DNA of 46,633 nt from Bacillota bacterium (GCA_023430975.1 JAEYYB010000082.1:1-46633); one strand, 5' to 3'; counted from the stretch's first letter, positions 8,325 through 16,784 are shown. The notes: generated from the sequence alone by a model not told the origin. Numbers and translations are program-made.

Positions 8325-8520
8325 CTAAGGCATGATTGAAATATTACCTCCCGTTTTAAGCGTGTGTTCACGAGTTAAGTGAACACGAAAGCGAAATTAC
8401 GGGAGGTTATATTTTCAACATGACTAAGGCATGATTGAAATATTACCTCCCGTTTTAAGCGTGTGTTCACGAGTTAAGTGAACACGAAAGCCAAATTACG
8501 GGAGGTTATATTTTCAACAT
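8325..8520. repeat. Tandem pair of 97-bp palindromic elements
   Basis: Copy 1 (8325-8421) and copy 2 (8424-8520) are separated by two bases and differ at one position (GCGAAAT versus GCCAAAT). Each is itself an imperfect palindrome: outer arms ACCTCCCGT / ACGGGAGGT (8346-8354 and 8399-8407 in copy 1), extended by TTGAAA-type flanks, and inner arms GTGTTCAC / GTGAACAC (8364-8371 and 8379-8386) around a 7-nt loop. The pair starts 3 bp beyond the GH3 stop codon, so GH3 transcripts can end in two large hairpins, though no T-tract follows. The first 22 bp of the unit also occur at 37485-37506. No ORF is inside. The rest of the 8132-8522 gap is AT-rich and holds nothing else I recognise except a small hairpin near 8173. 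Confidence 0.85.
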
Positions 8521-8522
8521 AC

Positions 8523-10874
8523 CTAAACAGCAGGATAATTTGCTGCAGTAGCATTAAAGTGCTTTGCCAGAAGGATAATATCCGACATGTTTATTGAACC
8601 GTCCAAATTTAAATCATATTGACTTTCATATTTTGCATCACTGCTAACTGCATTAAATACCTTTGCAAGACTTATAACATCAGCCATGTTTATGGCATCG
8701 TCCTGGGCACCATTTATAGGTATATCACCTACCCACATTTCCACTGGTGAAGACTGACTGGACAATTCTTTATCAGCAGTCAATGGAATATTGCTGATTG
8801 TCCTTGTCAGATAACCTGCTTTGCTTATTTTCAAGGAATATCCACTGGTACTTGATGGTAATGCTGTAATTTCAAAATATCCCTTTGCATCCGAAACAAC
8901 ATTAAGCTGTTTTCCAACAACCTCCACCTTGAATCCCTGCCTTAATTCTGTACTGGAAGACGAAACTGCAAAGTCAGGGCTCACATATCCACTAAGTTTA
9001 TAGCCTTCGTCAGCTTTCATTTTCAAGCCATAACCCAATTGGTAAAGGGGTGTTTTTCCATCTCCCTCATTTACAGGAATCTGTGCATTGCTTGAAGGCC
9101 ATGACATAGGAAGCTTTCCGGTAAAATCATAATCACCGAATAAACAATCGGAAACGCCATTACCCTCAGTACCTGGAAGCCATGCAGCAACAAATGCGGC
9201 TGAGTCCTTTATCTGATCTGTTACAATCATCGGTCTTCCCGATACTAATACTACTACCATTGGAATACCTGCACTCTTAACATTGTTAATAGTCTGGATA
9301 TCTTCAGCCGATAACGCTAAGTCAGTTCTATCCCCTTTTACTTCTGCATAAGGTGTTTCACCTACAACAACCACAGCAACATCATGTCCCTGTGCTCCAT
9401 AGCCATTTAGATTGTATGTTACAGTAGTTCCAGGGTTTACTGCACTTTTTATACCCTGCAATATGGTAGTGCCCTGTGTAATGTTACCGCTTTTTCCCTG
9501 CCATGTTATTGTCCATCCCCCACATTGATTACCTAAATCATCTGCATTTTTACCTGCTACAAAAATTTTCTTCCCATTTTTTGCCAAAGGTAAAATCTTG
9601 TTGTCATTTTTCAATAAGACCAAGGATTTTCTAACAGCTTCTCTTGCAACTGATCTGTGGTCGGCTGAGCCTACTTGGGACATAAGACTTCTGTCGGCAT
9701 ATGGTTTTTCAAAAAGCCCTAACTGGAATTTAACTCTAAGAATTCTGGTAACAGCATCATCTATTCTGGACATTGGAACTTCTCCGTTTCCAACCAGATC
9801 CTTAAGATGAGTTATAACAGTCTTCCACATCTTTGGTTCCATATACATATCAACACCTGCATTGACAGACTCCTTTACACAATTTCTAAAGTTTGTCTTG
9901 TCTATGTCTTTTATTGCTTCATAGTCTGATACCACGAAACCGTCAAATTTCAATTCATTCTTTAAAACATTAGTAAGCAACCACTTATTGCCATGGCACT
10001 CCAACCCATTGATGCTGCTAAAAGATGCCATTAGAGTCCTTGCACCTGCTTTAATTGCTTCTATGTACGGAGGCAGATATTTTTCTCTGATCTCAGCTTC
10101 TGTCAGCACTGAATCACTTGCATCAACGCCATTTGTTGTAGCTCCGTCACCTATAAAATGTTTAATACACCCTAAAATCTTATCATTGTTAGTAAGATCT
10201 GTAAGATAATTATCACCCTGCAGGCCCTTTGTAGCAGCTACACCTAATTTTGTAACGATATCGGTATTCTCACTGAAACCTTCGTAGGTTCTGCCCCATT
10301 TTTCATTCTGGGGAACAGCTATACAAGGAGCAAAAGTCCAGTGGGCACCTGTTGCCCTCACCTCTTTGGCAGTTATTTGCCCTATTTTATAAACAAGCTC
10401 TTCATCATTTGCTGCACCAAGTCCAATATTGTGAGGAAAAATGGTAGCTCCATACAGGTTATTATGACCATGCACAGCATCTACACCGTATATAAAGGGT
10501 ATTTGGAGCCTTGTAGACATAGCCGCCTTTTGATAGTCATCGGTCATATCACACCATCCGGTAGGTGTGTTTGACATTGGAACATTTCCACCGCCGCTGA
10601 AAACGGATCCTAAATAATAATTCTTTACATCATCAGCAGTTGCAGTATGTCTCTCAGGCTGAATCATCTGACCAACCTTCTCATCAAGTGTCATTCTGGA
10701 AAGAAGGTCTTTTACCCTTGCCTCTACAGGTTGGCTCGGATCCTGATAAACATTTGCCGCCTTTACAGTAGTTGGTGCATTGACAAACACCAAACTCGAT
10801 ACTGTTACCGCCGATACAAAAATTGATAGTACACTTTTTGATTTTTTTCTTATACTTTTTTCCCCTATTAGCAT
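8523..10874 (-). CDS. Cellulosomal GH3 beta-glucosidase with C-terminal dockerin
   Basis: A signal peptide (to about residue 39) is followed by a GH3 N-terminal barrel (about 50-385) with the nucleophile Asp317 in VVSDYEA, then the GH3 C-terminal sandwich (about 415-620). Residues 627-712 look like a carboxypeptidase-regulatory-like beta module (DAKGYFEI, SKAGYLTR). Residues 717-775 form a type I dockerin with duplicated INM-(A/S)-D-(V/I) segments, which should bind a cohesin and place the enzyme on a cellulosome scaffold. The expected reaction is removal of terminal glucose from beta-glucans or cello-oligosaccharides; xylosidase activity is not excluded. The second calcium loop is canonical (Asp754, Asn756, Asp758, Asp764) but the first is degenerate. 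Start is ATG at 10874. At 783 residues it is complete. Confidence 0.93.
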   Translation of the reverse strand: MLIGEKSIRKKSKSVLSIFVSAVTVSSLVFVNAPTTVKAANVYQDPSQPVEARVKDLLSRMTLDEKVGQMIQPERHTATADDVKNYYLGSVFSGGGNVPMSNTPTGWCDMTDDYQKAAMSTRLQIPFIYGVDAVHGHNNLYGATIFPHNIGLGAANDEELVYKIGQITAKEVRATGAHWTFAPCIAVPQNEKWGRTYEGFSENTDIVTKLGVAATKGLQGDNYLTDLTNNDKILGCIKHFIGDGATTNGVDASDSVLTEAEIREKYLPPYIEAIKAGARTLMASFSSINGLECHGNKWLLTNVLKNELKFDGFVVSDYEAIKDIDKTNFRNCVKESVNAGVDMYMEPKMWKTVITHLKDLVGNGEVPMSRIDDAVTRILRVKFQLGLFEKPYADRSLMSQVGSADHRSVAREAVRKSLVLLKNDNKILPLAKNGKKIFVAGKNADDLGNQCGGWTITWQGKSGNITQGTTILQGIKSAVNPGTTVTYNLNGYGAQGHDVAVVVVGETPYAEVKGDRTDLALSAEDIQTINNVKSAGIPMVVVLVSGRPMIVTDQIKDSAAFVAAWLPGTEGNGVSDCLFGDYDFTGKLPMSWPSSNAQIPVNEGDGKTPLYQLGYGLKMKADEGYKLSGYVSPDFAVSSSSTELRQGFKVEVVGKQLNVVSDAKGYFEITALPSSTSGYSLKISKAGYLTRTISNIPLTADKELSSQSSPVEMWVGDIPINGAQDDAINMADVISLAKVFNAVSSDAKYESQYDLNLDGSINMSDIILLAKHFNATAANYPAV

Positions 10875-10915
10875 TTTTCTTCTCCCTCTCTTAAAGTTTT
10901 ATTTTTTATTGTAAA

Positions 10916-10986
10916 ATATTTTTCGTAATATATATAAATAAGCCTCCCTTCACTTTGGAATTATATTGACATATTACGAAAAATAT
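10916..10986 (-). promoter_or_regulatory. Candidate GH3 control region: 16-bp inverted repeat around a -10 box
   Basis: A perfect inverted repeat ATATTTTTCGTAATAT (10916-10931) / ATATTACGAAAAATAT (10971-10986) has a 39-bp spacer. On the minus strand a TATAAT (10965-10960) lies between the arms, so one arm overlaps the -35 zone and the other the early transcript of the GH3 gene. This suits a looping operator, but the regulator is unknown. Confidence 0.45.
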
Positions 10987-11242
10987 AACTTAATAAAAGC
11001 AATGTTACTTTGGTGCCTTGTTTCATTTATATCTGAATTTTCTAAAGACACCATAATTCTAAGAAAACAAAACTACAACTTTATCTATAAATTATATAAA
11101 AGGGACGTTGCTGAGAATAATTGCCACAGAAGCTATATGTTTTGAGAAACATCACTATAAAAATCAACTTATTATTTTATATAAGACTTATCCAACGATA
11201 TTTTAAATTTTATCATTTTAACTAATTATTTTCAATCATACC

Positions 11243-11345
11243 TATATGAAAAGTGTTAATAATCTTTCATTTGTCAGAGCAAATAACGAACGCTTTTACG
11301 GGATTTGCGATAGACAAATGTAATAGCTTATTAACTTTTCATATA
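11243..11345. repeat. Palindromic MITE-like element, copy 1
   Basis: The 103-bp element begins TATATGAAAAGT (11243-11254) and ends ACTTTTCATATA (11334-11345). The two halves pair almost throughout, through ACATTTGTC / GACAAATG and GCAAAT / ATTTGC, leaving a loop near AACGAACGCTTTTACGGG. No transposase is inside, so it is non-autonomous or structural. It lies in the 10875-11613 gap between GH3 and caxA; positions 10990-11240 of that gap are AT-rich and hold nothing I recognise. Confidence 0.8.
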
Positions 11346-11546
11346 TATGAAAAGTGTTAATAATCTTACATTTGGCGGAGCAAATAACGAACGGTTTAAC
11401 ATAATTAAAATAAGTATTAATCTTACATTTGGCAGAGCAAAATAACGAACGTTTTAGCGTTATTTTGTGATAGACAAATAGCAAGATTAACTGATTTTAA
11501 TAGATTTGCGATAGACAAATGTAATAGATTTATAACTTTTAATATA
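11344..11546. repeat. Palindromic element copy 2, interrupted by copy 3
   Basis: The left arm (TATATGAAAAGTGTTAATAA, from 11344) and right arm (ending ACTTTTAATATA at 11546) match copy 1 closely, but the centre is split by a further 96-bp palindrome at 11405-11500. Removing that insert restores a copy-1-like centre joining the AACGAACGG side to the ATTTGCGATAG side. Confidence 0.75.
11405..11500. repeat. Palindromic element copy 3, nested within copy 2
   Basis: Termini TTAAAAT (11405-11411) and ATTTTAA (11494-11500) are inverted. Between them the arms 11407-11447 and 11458-11498 pair over about 40 bases, sharing TTAATCTTACATTTGGCAG with the other copies, around a 10-nt loop AACGTTTTAG. Confidence 0.75.
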
Positions 11547-11554
11547 AATACAAA

Positions 11555-11583
11555 TTGCCAATAAAATCATCTAATGCTATAAT
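11555..11583 (+). promoter_or_regulatory. Sigma-A promoter of caxA
   Basis: TTGCCA (11555-11560), 17-bp spacer, TATAAT (11578-11583), 30 bp before the start codon. It sits just outside the right edge of the nested repeats. Confidence 0.75.
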
Positions 11584-11613
11584 GTTTTATTATTTAGACA
11601 AGGAGATAATACA

Positions 11614-12660
11614 ATGAAATACTTAAAGTTCTTATTGATATTTATACCAATAAGTATCATATGTAAGGTTTTAAAGCTGAACGAAGTTGCATTGTTTTTC
11701 ACATCGGCAGCCGCTATTATTCCATTAGCGGGCATTATGGGTGAAGCTACAGAAGAAATATCAGTTTACTCAGGCCCAAGAATAGGCGGTTTTCTTAATG
11801 CCACTTTCGGTAATGCTACAGAACTTATTATCGCTTTCTTTGCCTTGAAGGAAGGATTATTTGACATTGTAAAGGCCTCTATTGCAGGTTCTGTTATAGG
11901 AAACGTCCTTTTAGTTCTTGGTGCAAGTATGTTTGTAGGTGGATTAAAGTTCAAAACCCAGACATTTAACAAAAGTGCAAATGAGGTTACATCAAGTATG
12001 CTGCTGTTTGCAGTTATAGGCCTTGTTGTACCGGCTATATTCCTGCACACGGTAAAACCCGAGCTCCTAAACTCACCCCACTATGAAAAGCTGAGCATAG
12101 GAATTGCAACCTTTATGTTTATAATATATATATGTGGCCTTTTCTTTTCATTCTATACACACAAGGATATCTATGGAACCAATCATAGCGAAGAAGTAAA
12201 GTCAAAGTGGAGTTTAAAGAAGTCAATTTCAGTTCTTGTACTTGCAACAGTGGCAATTGCTCTTGAAAGTGAATTCTTAGTCGGATCAGTTGAATCTGTA
12301 ACCCATTCACTTGGACTAAGCGAATTCTTCGTAGGTATCATACTGATACCTATCATCGGAAATGCAGCAGAACATAGTACTGCGATACTTATGGCAGCAA
12401 AAAACAAAATGGATGTTGCAATTGAAATTGCCCTAGGTTCAAGCCTTCAGATTATCCTGTTTGTTGCACCGCTCTTAGTATTTCTAAGCCTTTTATTCAA
12501 GCCTATGGATATGATATTTAACGAATTTGAGCTTATATCCATAATTGTTGCAGTAATAATAGCAAACAAAGTATCAAACGATGGTGAATCCAACTGGCTT
12601 GAAGGTCTTCAGCTCATAGCGGTATACGGCATTCTGGCAATTTCGTTCCTAATATTATAA
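11614..12660 (+). CDS. caxA: Calcium/proton antiporter, CaCA superfamily
   Basis: The 348-residue protein is almost entirely hydrophobic (about 11 segments) with the two inverted alpha-repeats of Na_Ca_ex proteins: GNATE at 66-70 and GNAAEHST at 249-256, with conserved Glu70 and Glu253 as the ion-binding acids. An acidic/charged loop around residues 183-202 (HKDIYGTNHSEEVKSK) divides the halves, as in CaxA/VCX1 exchangers that expel cytoplasmic calcium in exchange for protons. AAGGAG stands eight bases before the ATG and a consensus promoter precedes it. It is monocistronic, ending at a terminator shared with the convergent GH9 gene. Calcium export could matter to a cellulosome producer because dockerins need external calcium, but that link is speculation. 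Confidence 0.92.
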   Translation: MKYLKFLLIFIPISIICKVLKLNEVALFFTSAAAIIPLAGIMGEATEEISVYSGPRIGGFLNATFGNATELIIAFFALKEGLFDIVKASIAGSVIGNVLLVLGASMFVGGLKFKTQTFNKSANEVTSSMLLFAVIGLVVPAIFLHTVKPELLNSPHYEKLSIGIATFMFIIYICGLFFSFYTHKDIYGTNHSEEVKSKWSLKKSISVLVLATVAIALESEFLVGSVESVTHSLGLSEFFVGIILIPIIGNAAEHSTAILMAAKNKMDVAIEIALGSSLQIILFVAPLLVFLSLLFKPMDMIFNEFELISIIVAVIIANKVSNDGESNWLEGLQLIAVYGILAISFLIL

Positions 12661-12685
12661 TATAAACTTACCTTAAAATGAATTT

Positions 12686-12713
12686 AAAGAGGTGACCTCA
12701 TGGCCACCTCTTT
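12686..12713. terminator. Bidirectional terminator between caxA and the GH9 gene
   Basis: AAAGAGGTG (12686-12694) pairs with CACCTCTTT (12705-12713), followed by TATTATG on the plus strand. Confidence 0.75.
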
Positions 12714-12753
12714 ATTATGAAATTTAATGTTTGATTAATTCTTTTCCATCCAT

Positions 12754-15468
12754 CTATGGTTCAATCCCGCTTACAAGCTTCCCGTCAAGGTATAGAGTGA
12801 CTTTATCCCATTTGGCATAACTGTTTGATGCAGCAGTAAATGAGTAGTCTCCTGATTGCTCATATTCTGTCCATCCATCTTTGGTAAGTCTTACCTGCAC
12901 TTCAATGCTTTTTCCCGGTTCTAAAGTATTGGCCTTTTTGGTAAATCCAATTTCAGCATAGCAATCTGCCTTATTTTTTGCCGGAATCATTTTTACAAAC
13001 TTGCAGATTACAGCATCATTTCCCACTGTTGACCAATCGCACCAAAAGTTATTCTTTTTATTATCATCGGAAGTAAAGTAATATCTTAGCTTTACATCCA
13101 TCAGTTTTATACTTGAACTCCCTGTATTAGTGAGCAAAAATTTGGTGCCGATTGTGTTGGATCTGGAAGCCGGTACAGAGTTGAAAAACTTGAGGTCGAT
13201 TTTGCCGGAAGTACCTGATTTTCCTGCAATGCTTGCAGAACTGTTTATATTATTCCTTGCAGGAGTATTTATTTGTCTTGGAATACTGGTTGCTTTAGGT
13301 TCATCAGCATCCCTGGAACTTACCGATTCAACCTTTGCCCCCGGGGGTTCATCAGGCTCCTTCCCACCCACTTTAACACCAGCATCATATACAGGTATGT
13401 ACATGGTTTTCACTGCAGTACCATTTGATAATCCCTGGTATGAATAATCATTTTCCGGGTTAAAGTTTCCTCCTTCTGCAGCAATCCTGAACTGTACCTC
13501 CTTCTTAAATGCCGATTGTCCTCCAGGCCTTATTTCAGTTCCGTCAAAATCAACAGTAACATAATAAATATTGCCATTGAACTTATTTATAGGGGAAATT
13601 TTTGCACCACCCTGGTTGTAATTAAGGCTTACCTTTAAGTTTGCAGGTCCTTTACCTCCTCTAATGAGCTCGCTTAAATCCATAAAGTACTTAAACGATA
13701 ATTTTCTGCTGGATCTTGCCGGCCATCCTGAAGTGTTATTTAATATTGCTTTTATCTCAACAAAATTACTGGCTGATGCATTAACAGAGGCTTCTACAAA
13801 GAACTCTTCTTCCACTTTTTCAAAGGCTTTAAAGCCTTCAATAGGACTGCCTCCATAAAGAAGATACATTTTTGCAAGTGCCCCAGTAAATCCTGCATTA
13901 TAATCGCATGCAACCTCATTATTCGTATAGTTTCCAATCTCGTCCTTATAACTATCATCATTGCCTGGGCCTCCAACAAGGGCACCATAAAGAATATGCC
14001 TATGTTGATTGGGTATAGTTAGGCTGTCAGCCCAGGAGCCATGTGCCGTCCTGTGATGTGGATGCTCTGGAGGATTCTTTCCATACCCTACTACAAAACT
14101 CCTTCCTGAGCTGCCAAGTGCATATTCAATCTGCTTTTTTGCAAATTCCTTGTACTTATCCCTTTTATCATTGCCACACCCATCCCAATCAGCATAAATA
14201 CTTGCTAAAAATGCTTCTGTAGTTGAATACCGCAATGAACCCCACTGATCAAGCCATGCCAATCCTTTCGGAGTATACTTTATTTTATCCGAACCTATAC
14301 CTGCCCAGTAATCAAGATGGTTTTCAAGTGCCTCCTTATAAATCGGCTTTTTAGTGATCCTTGCAAGCAGCAATTCAGCACCATTATGAACATCATCCCA
14401 GCAAAATGCCCATTTATAAGCAATGGTATCTGTTTGGGGTTCTCTCTTCCAATTGGCTACGTACCCTTCTGCCTTGGAAAGATATGATGAATCTTTTGTT
14501 GCAAGGTACAACCATGCTCCAGCCCATGAAAGCTCATCATAAAATCCGCTCCATGATTTGTAAAAGCCCTCTGCTGCCGTATATCCGCTGTCACTTTTAG
14601 TGCTGTCGGCAAAACTAAAAAGTTCCCTGGCATGTTTCAAACATTTTGCTGAATACTGTGGATCACTATCTTTAAATATAATAGAAGCAACCGCTAAAGC
14701 TGCTGATGTCTCTGCAACGACCGTTGAGCCCGGATTAGACTTGTCCACCTTATACGAAGGTCTTTCCATGCTCATAGCTTCGGCAGGCCCCCACCATCCA
14801 TGGTCCGTGTTACCGTTTCCAACTTGATAGTAAAACTCATCGGGTTTCGTATGACACTTCATCAGATAATCTGCAGCCCACCTGATATTGTCAAGTATGT
14901 ATTTTAGCTGGCCGCTCTTTACATAAGCATCTTTATATTCATATACACCCCAACCAAGAACCGCCGCACTATAAGCCATTGGGAGTCCAAATTTCACATG
15001 ATCTCCAGCGTCATACCATCCCCCTGTAAGATCTACCCCAACATCCGAACCATCCTTCAAACCGGAGTCTCCTCTCCAGTTCATGCGAAGATTTTTTTCA
15101 TCCAGGTTTCCTGAACGCTGGCATTCATAGAAGAATATCGATTTCTGCAATGCTTCACCAAAATTGAAATCTCCGGTTGCCGGCTGTTGTTCAGGCAGCT
15201 TTTCATCACTGTTTTCCGCTGCCTTGTTATCTCCATCATCTGCAATATTATTTGAAGCACTATTATTTTCACTTGCAGAGGATGATACCTTATTCCTGTC
15301 GGAAATCTTAGAGGAAGCCGTATAAGTGTTCTTGTTGTTTTTACTTGGTGATGCCATCTGTTTTACAACACACGCTAATAATAAAATAACAAGAAGTGAT
15401 AAAAAAACAAATAAAAACCGCTTTGCTTCCTTCTTACCCAAATTAAAATCCAAACCATTTAGCTTCAT
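12754..15468 (-). CDS. Cell-anchored GH9 cellulase with CBM3c and CBM3b
   Basis: Residues 18-35 form a hydrophobic helix ending Leu-Leu-Ala-Cys (Cys33), which could be an uncleaved anchor or a weak lipobox. A Ser/Asn/Asp-rich stalk (about 40-98) follows. The GH9 barrel spans 100-545, with DAGD (153-156) carrying the catalytic base, the HHRTAHG motif (471-477) and the proton donor Glu518 in NNEVACDYN. A CBM3c (about 556-704) fused to the barrel is the usual processivity module; a Pro/Ser linker leads to a CBM3b (about 755-900) likely to bind crystalline cellulose. The plan matches C. thermocellum Cel9I, a non-cellulosomal enzyme. There is no dockerin. It starts 4 bp after the SDR stop with a poor ribosome site, suggesting translational coupling. 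Confidence 0.93.
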   Translation of the reverse strand: MKLNGLDFNLGKKEAKRFLFVFLSLLVILLLACVVKQMASPSKNNKNTYTASSKISDRNKVSSSASENNSASNNIADDGDNKAAENSDEKLPEQQPATGDFNFGEALQKSIFFYECQRSGNLDEKNLRMNWRGDSGLKDGSDVGVDLTGGWYDAGDHVKFGLPMAYSAAVLGWGVYEYKDAYVKSGQLKYILDNIRWAADYLMKCHTKPDEFYYQVGNGNTDHGWWGPAEAMSMERPSYKVDKSNPGSTVVAETSAALAVASIIFKDSDPQYSAKCLKHARELFSFADSTKSDSGYTAAEGFYKSWSGFYDELSWAGAWLYLATKDSSYLSKAEGYVANWKREPQTDTIAYKWAFCWDDVHNGAELLLARITKKPIYKEALENHLDYWAGIGSDKIKYTPKGLAWLDQWGSLRYSTTEAFLASIYADWDGCGNDKRDKYKEFAKKQIEYALGSSGRSFVVGYGKNPPEHPHHRTAHGSWADSLTIPNQHRHILYGALVGGPGNDDSYKDEIGNYTNNEVACDYNAGFTGALAKMYLLYGGSPIEGFKAFEKVEEEFFVEASVNASASNFVEIKAILNNTSGWPARSSRKLSFKYFMDLSELIRGGKGPANLKVSLNYNQGGAKISPINKFNGNIYYVTVDFDGTEIRPGGQSAFKKEVQFRIAAEGGNFNPENDYSYQGLSNGTAVKTMYIPVYDAGVKVGGKEPDEPPGAKVESVSSRDADEPKATSIPRQINTPARNNINSSASIAGKSGTSGKIDLKFFNSVPASRSNTIGTKFLLTNTGSSSIKLMDVKLRYYFTSDDNKKNNFWCDWSTVGNDAVICKFVKMIPAKNKADCYAEIGFTKKANTLEPGKSIEVQVRLTKDGWTEYEQSGDYSFTAASNSYAKWDKVTLYLDGKLVSGIEP

Positions 15469-15472
15469 TATA

Positions 15473-16471
15473 TTATACCCCAGTATTATACTTGTCTATA
15501 ATCATATCCATTTCAGCATCCCATAGGGTATCAACACCGCATAATTCGGGATGCTCTGAAAACCACTCAACAGACCTTCTAATACCAGCTTCAAAGGACA
15601 CTGTTGCTTTAAAATCGGGTACATACCTCTTTATTTTGCTATTATCAAAAACTGCACTCAGAGCCTTATCACCTAAAAGGCTCCCAAGACTTTCCGGATG
15701 TACTTTTGATATAAAATCTGATGCAATATGAATTATATCAGGTTTCACTCCTGCAGCCTTTCCAATCAGCTCATATATCATATTCCATGTAAGTACCTCA
15801 TCCGAAGTAATATGAAAAGCATGGCCGATAGCCAGTGAATTTCCCATAAGTCCGGTAAATCCCTTGGCAAAATCTGTGTTGTGGGTTATAGTCCACAAAG
15901 AAGTACCATCACCATGTACAATTATTTTTTTACCCCTTCGCATTCTATCTACTATAGACCACGGTTTTTGCCAACTGTTCAGGGCCGCAGGTATCATTTG
16001 CAAGCCATAGGTAAGGCTGGGGCGGACAATAGTAACAGGAAACCCATTACTACGGTACTCAGCCATTAGAATGTCTTCGCAGGCAATCTTGTCTCTGGAA
16101 TACTGCCAGAATGGATTTGCAAGAGGGGTTGATTCTGTGATTATATAGTCTGTCGGAGGTTTTTGATATGCTGAAGCAGAACTTATAAAGATATATTGCC
16201 CGGCATTTCCCGCAAATAGTTCAAGATCAGTCCTGACATGTTCAGGAGTAAAAGCAATCCAATCAACAATAACATCAAAGCTGTAAGGCTTTAAAACCTC
16301 CTTAATACTCTTATAATCTCTTATATCCCCGTTAATCACCTTTGCACCTTTTGGTATATATAAGGGTCTATTTCCTCTGTTAAGAAGATATAGGTCAGCC
16401 CCCTTCTCGATTGCAAGCCTTGAAACCGCTTCACTGATTATTCCCGTACCGCCTATAAAAAGTGCTTTCAT
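15473..16471 (-). CDS. Extended/atypical SDR (NAD-dependent epimerase-like)
   Basis: The 332-residue protein has an N-terminal Rossmann motif GGTGIIS (7-13), an NGDIRD (48-52) turn, a VDWIAF beta4 region, ISSASAY for the catalytic serine strand, and Tyr124/Lys128 in YSRDK. These identify the extended SDR class of NAD(P)-dependent sugar epimerases, dehydratases or related oxidoreductases. The glycine motif lacks the usual third Gly (Ser instead), as in atypical SDRs. The substrate cannot be read from the sequence. GAGGTG precedes the ATG at 16471. It is immediately upstream of the GH9 cellulase gene and probably co-transcribed, though an obvious biochemical link between the two is missing. Confidence 0.85.
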   Translation of the reverse strand: MKALFIGGTGIISEAVSRLAIEKGADLYLLNRGNRPLYIPKGAKVINGDIRDYKSIKEVLKPYSFDVIVDWIAFTPEHVRTDLELFAGNAGQYIFISSASAYQKPPTDYIITESTPLANPFWQYSRDKIACEDILMAEYRSNGFPVTIVRPSLTYGLQMIPAALNSWQKPWSIVDRMRRGKKIIVHGDGTSLWTITHNTDFAKGFTGLMGNSLAIGHAFHITSDEVLTWNMIYELIGKAAGVKPDIIHIASDFISKVHPESLGSLLGDKALSAVFDNSKIKRYVPDFKATVSFEAGIRRSVEWFSEHPELCGVDTLWDAEMDMIIDKYNTGV

Positions 16472-16784
16472 AAATCACCTCATAATTTTTATAAAAAGCA
16501 TTATCCTTAATACATATGTTAAAGAATTACATAGTAATTTCAAAGGAATTCCTTATGTCATTTTATCACATCACTGACCAAAATAGTATTAAATGTGATA
16601 TCTGATTGTGGATTAGGTGATTCCTAGAAAATAACTGGTCAACTGGCGATTTCAAAAATATTGAATTTAGTACTTTTCATCATTAAAAATTGACCAAGGA
16701 AATCTTTGAAATCGCCTTAATGCTTTTTATAATTAATCTATCGTTAGGCAATCAAGAACCATAATTCAAACAATTATGTATCAT
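16472..16784. other. Gene-free gap with crossing inverted repeats
   Basis: No gene is seen. Two inverted-repeat pairs interleave: TGGTCAA (16636-16642) with TTGACCA (16690-16696), and GGCGATTTCAAA (16645-16656) with TTTGAAATCGCC (16705-16716). The order A-B-A'-B' is that of a pseudoknot rather than of nested hairpins. The SDR promoter should also lie here, but no convincing -35/-10 pair was found. Confidence 0.5.

Noticed and set aside
8346..8407. ACCTCCC / GGGAGGT arms as a regulatory mimic of Shine-Dalgarno and anti-Shine-Dalgarno sequences
   Set aside because: No start codon follows the GGGAGGT on either strand at proper spacing; the resemblance is probably incidental to the palindrome.
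11296..11484. A 62-residue minus-strand ORF within the repeats
   Set aside because: It is the translation of palindromic repeat arms, with Cys-Ser-Ala-Lys-Cys-Lys-Ile repeated simply because the DNA repeats; no ribosome site.
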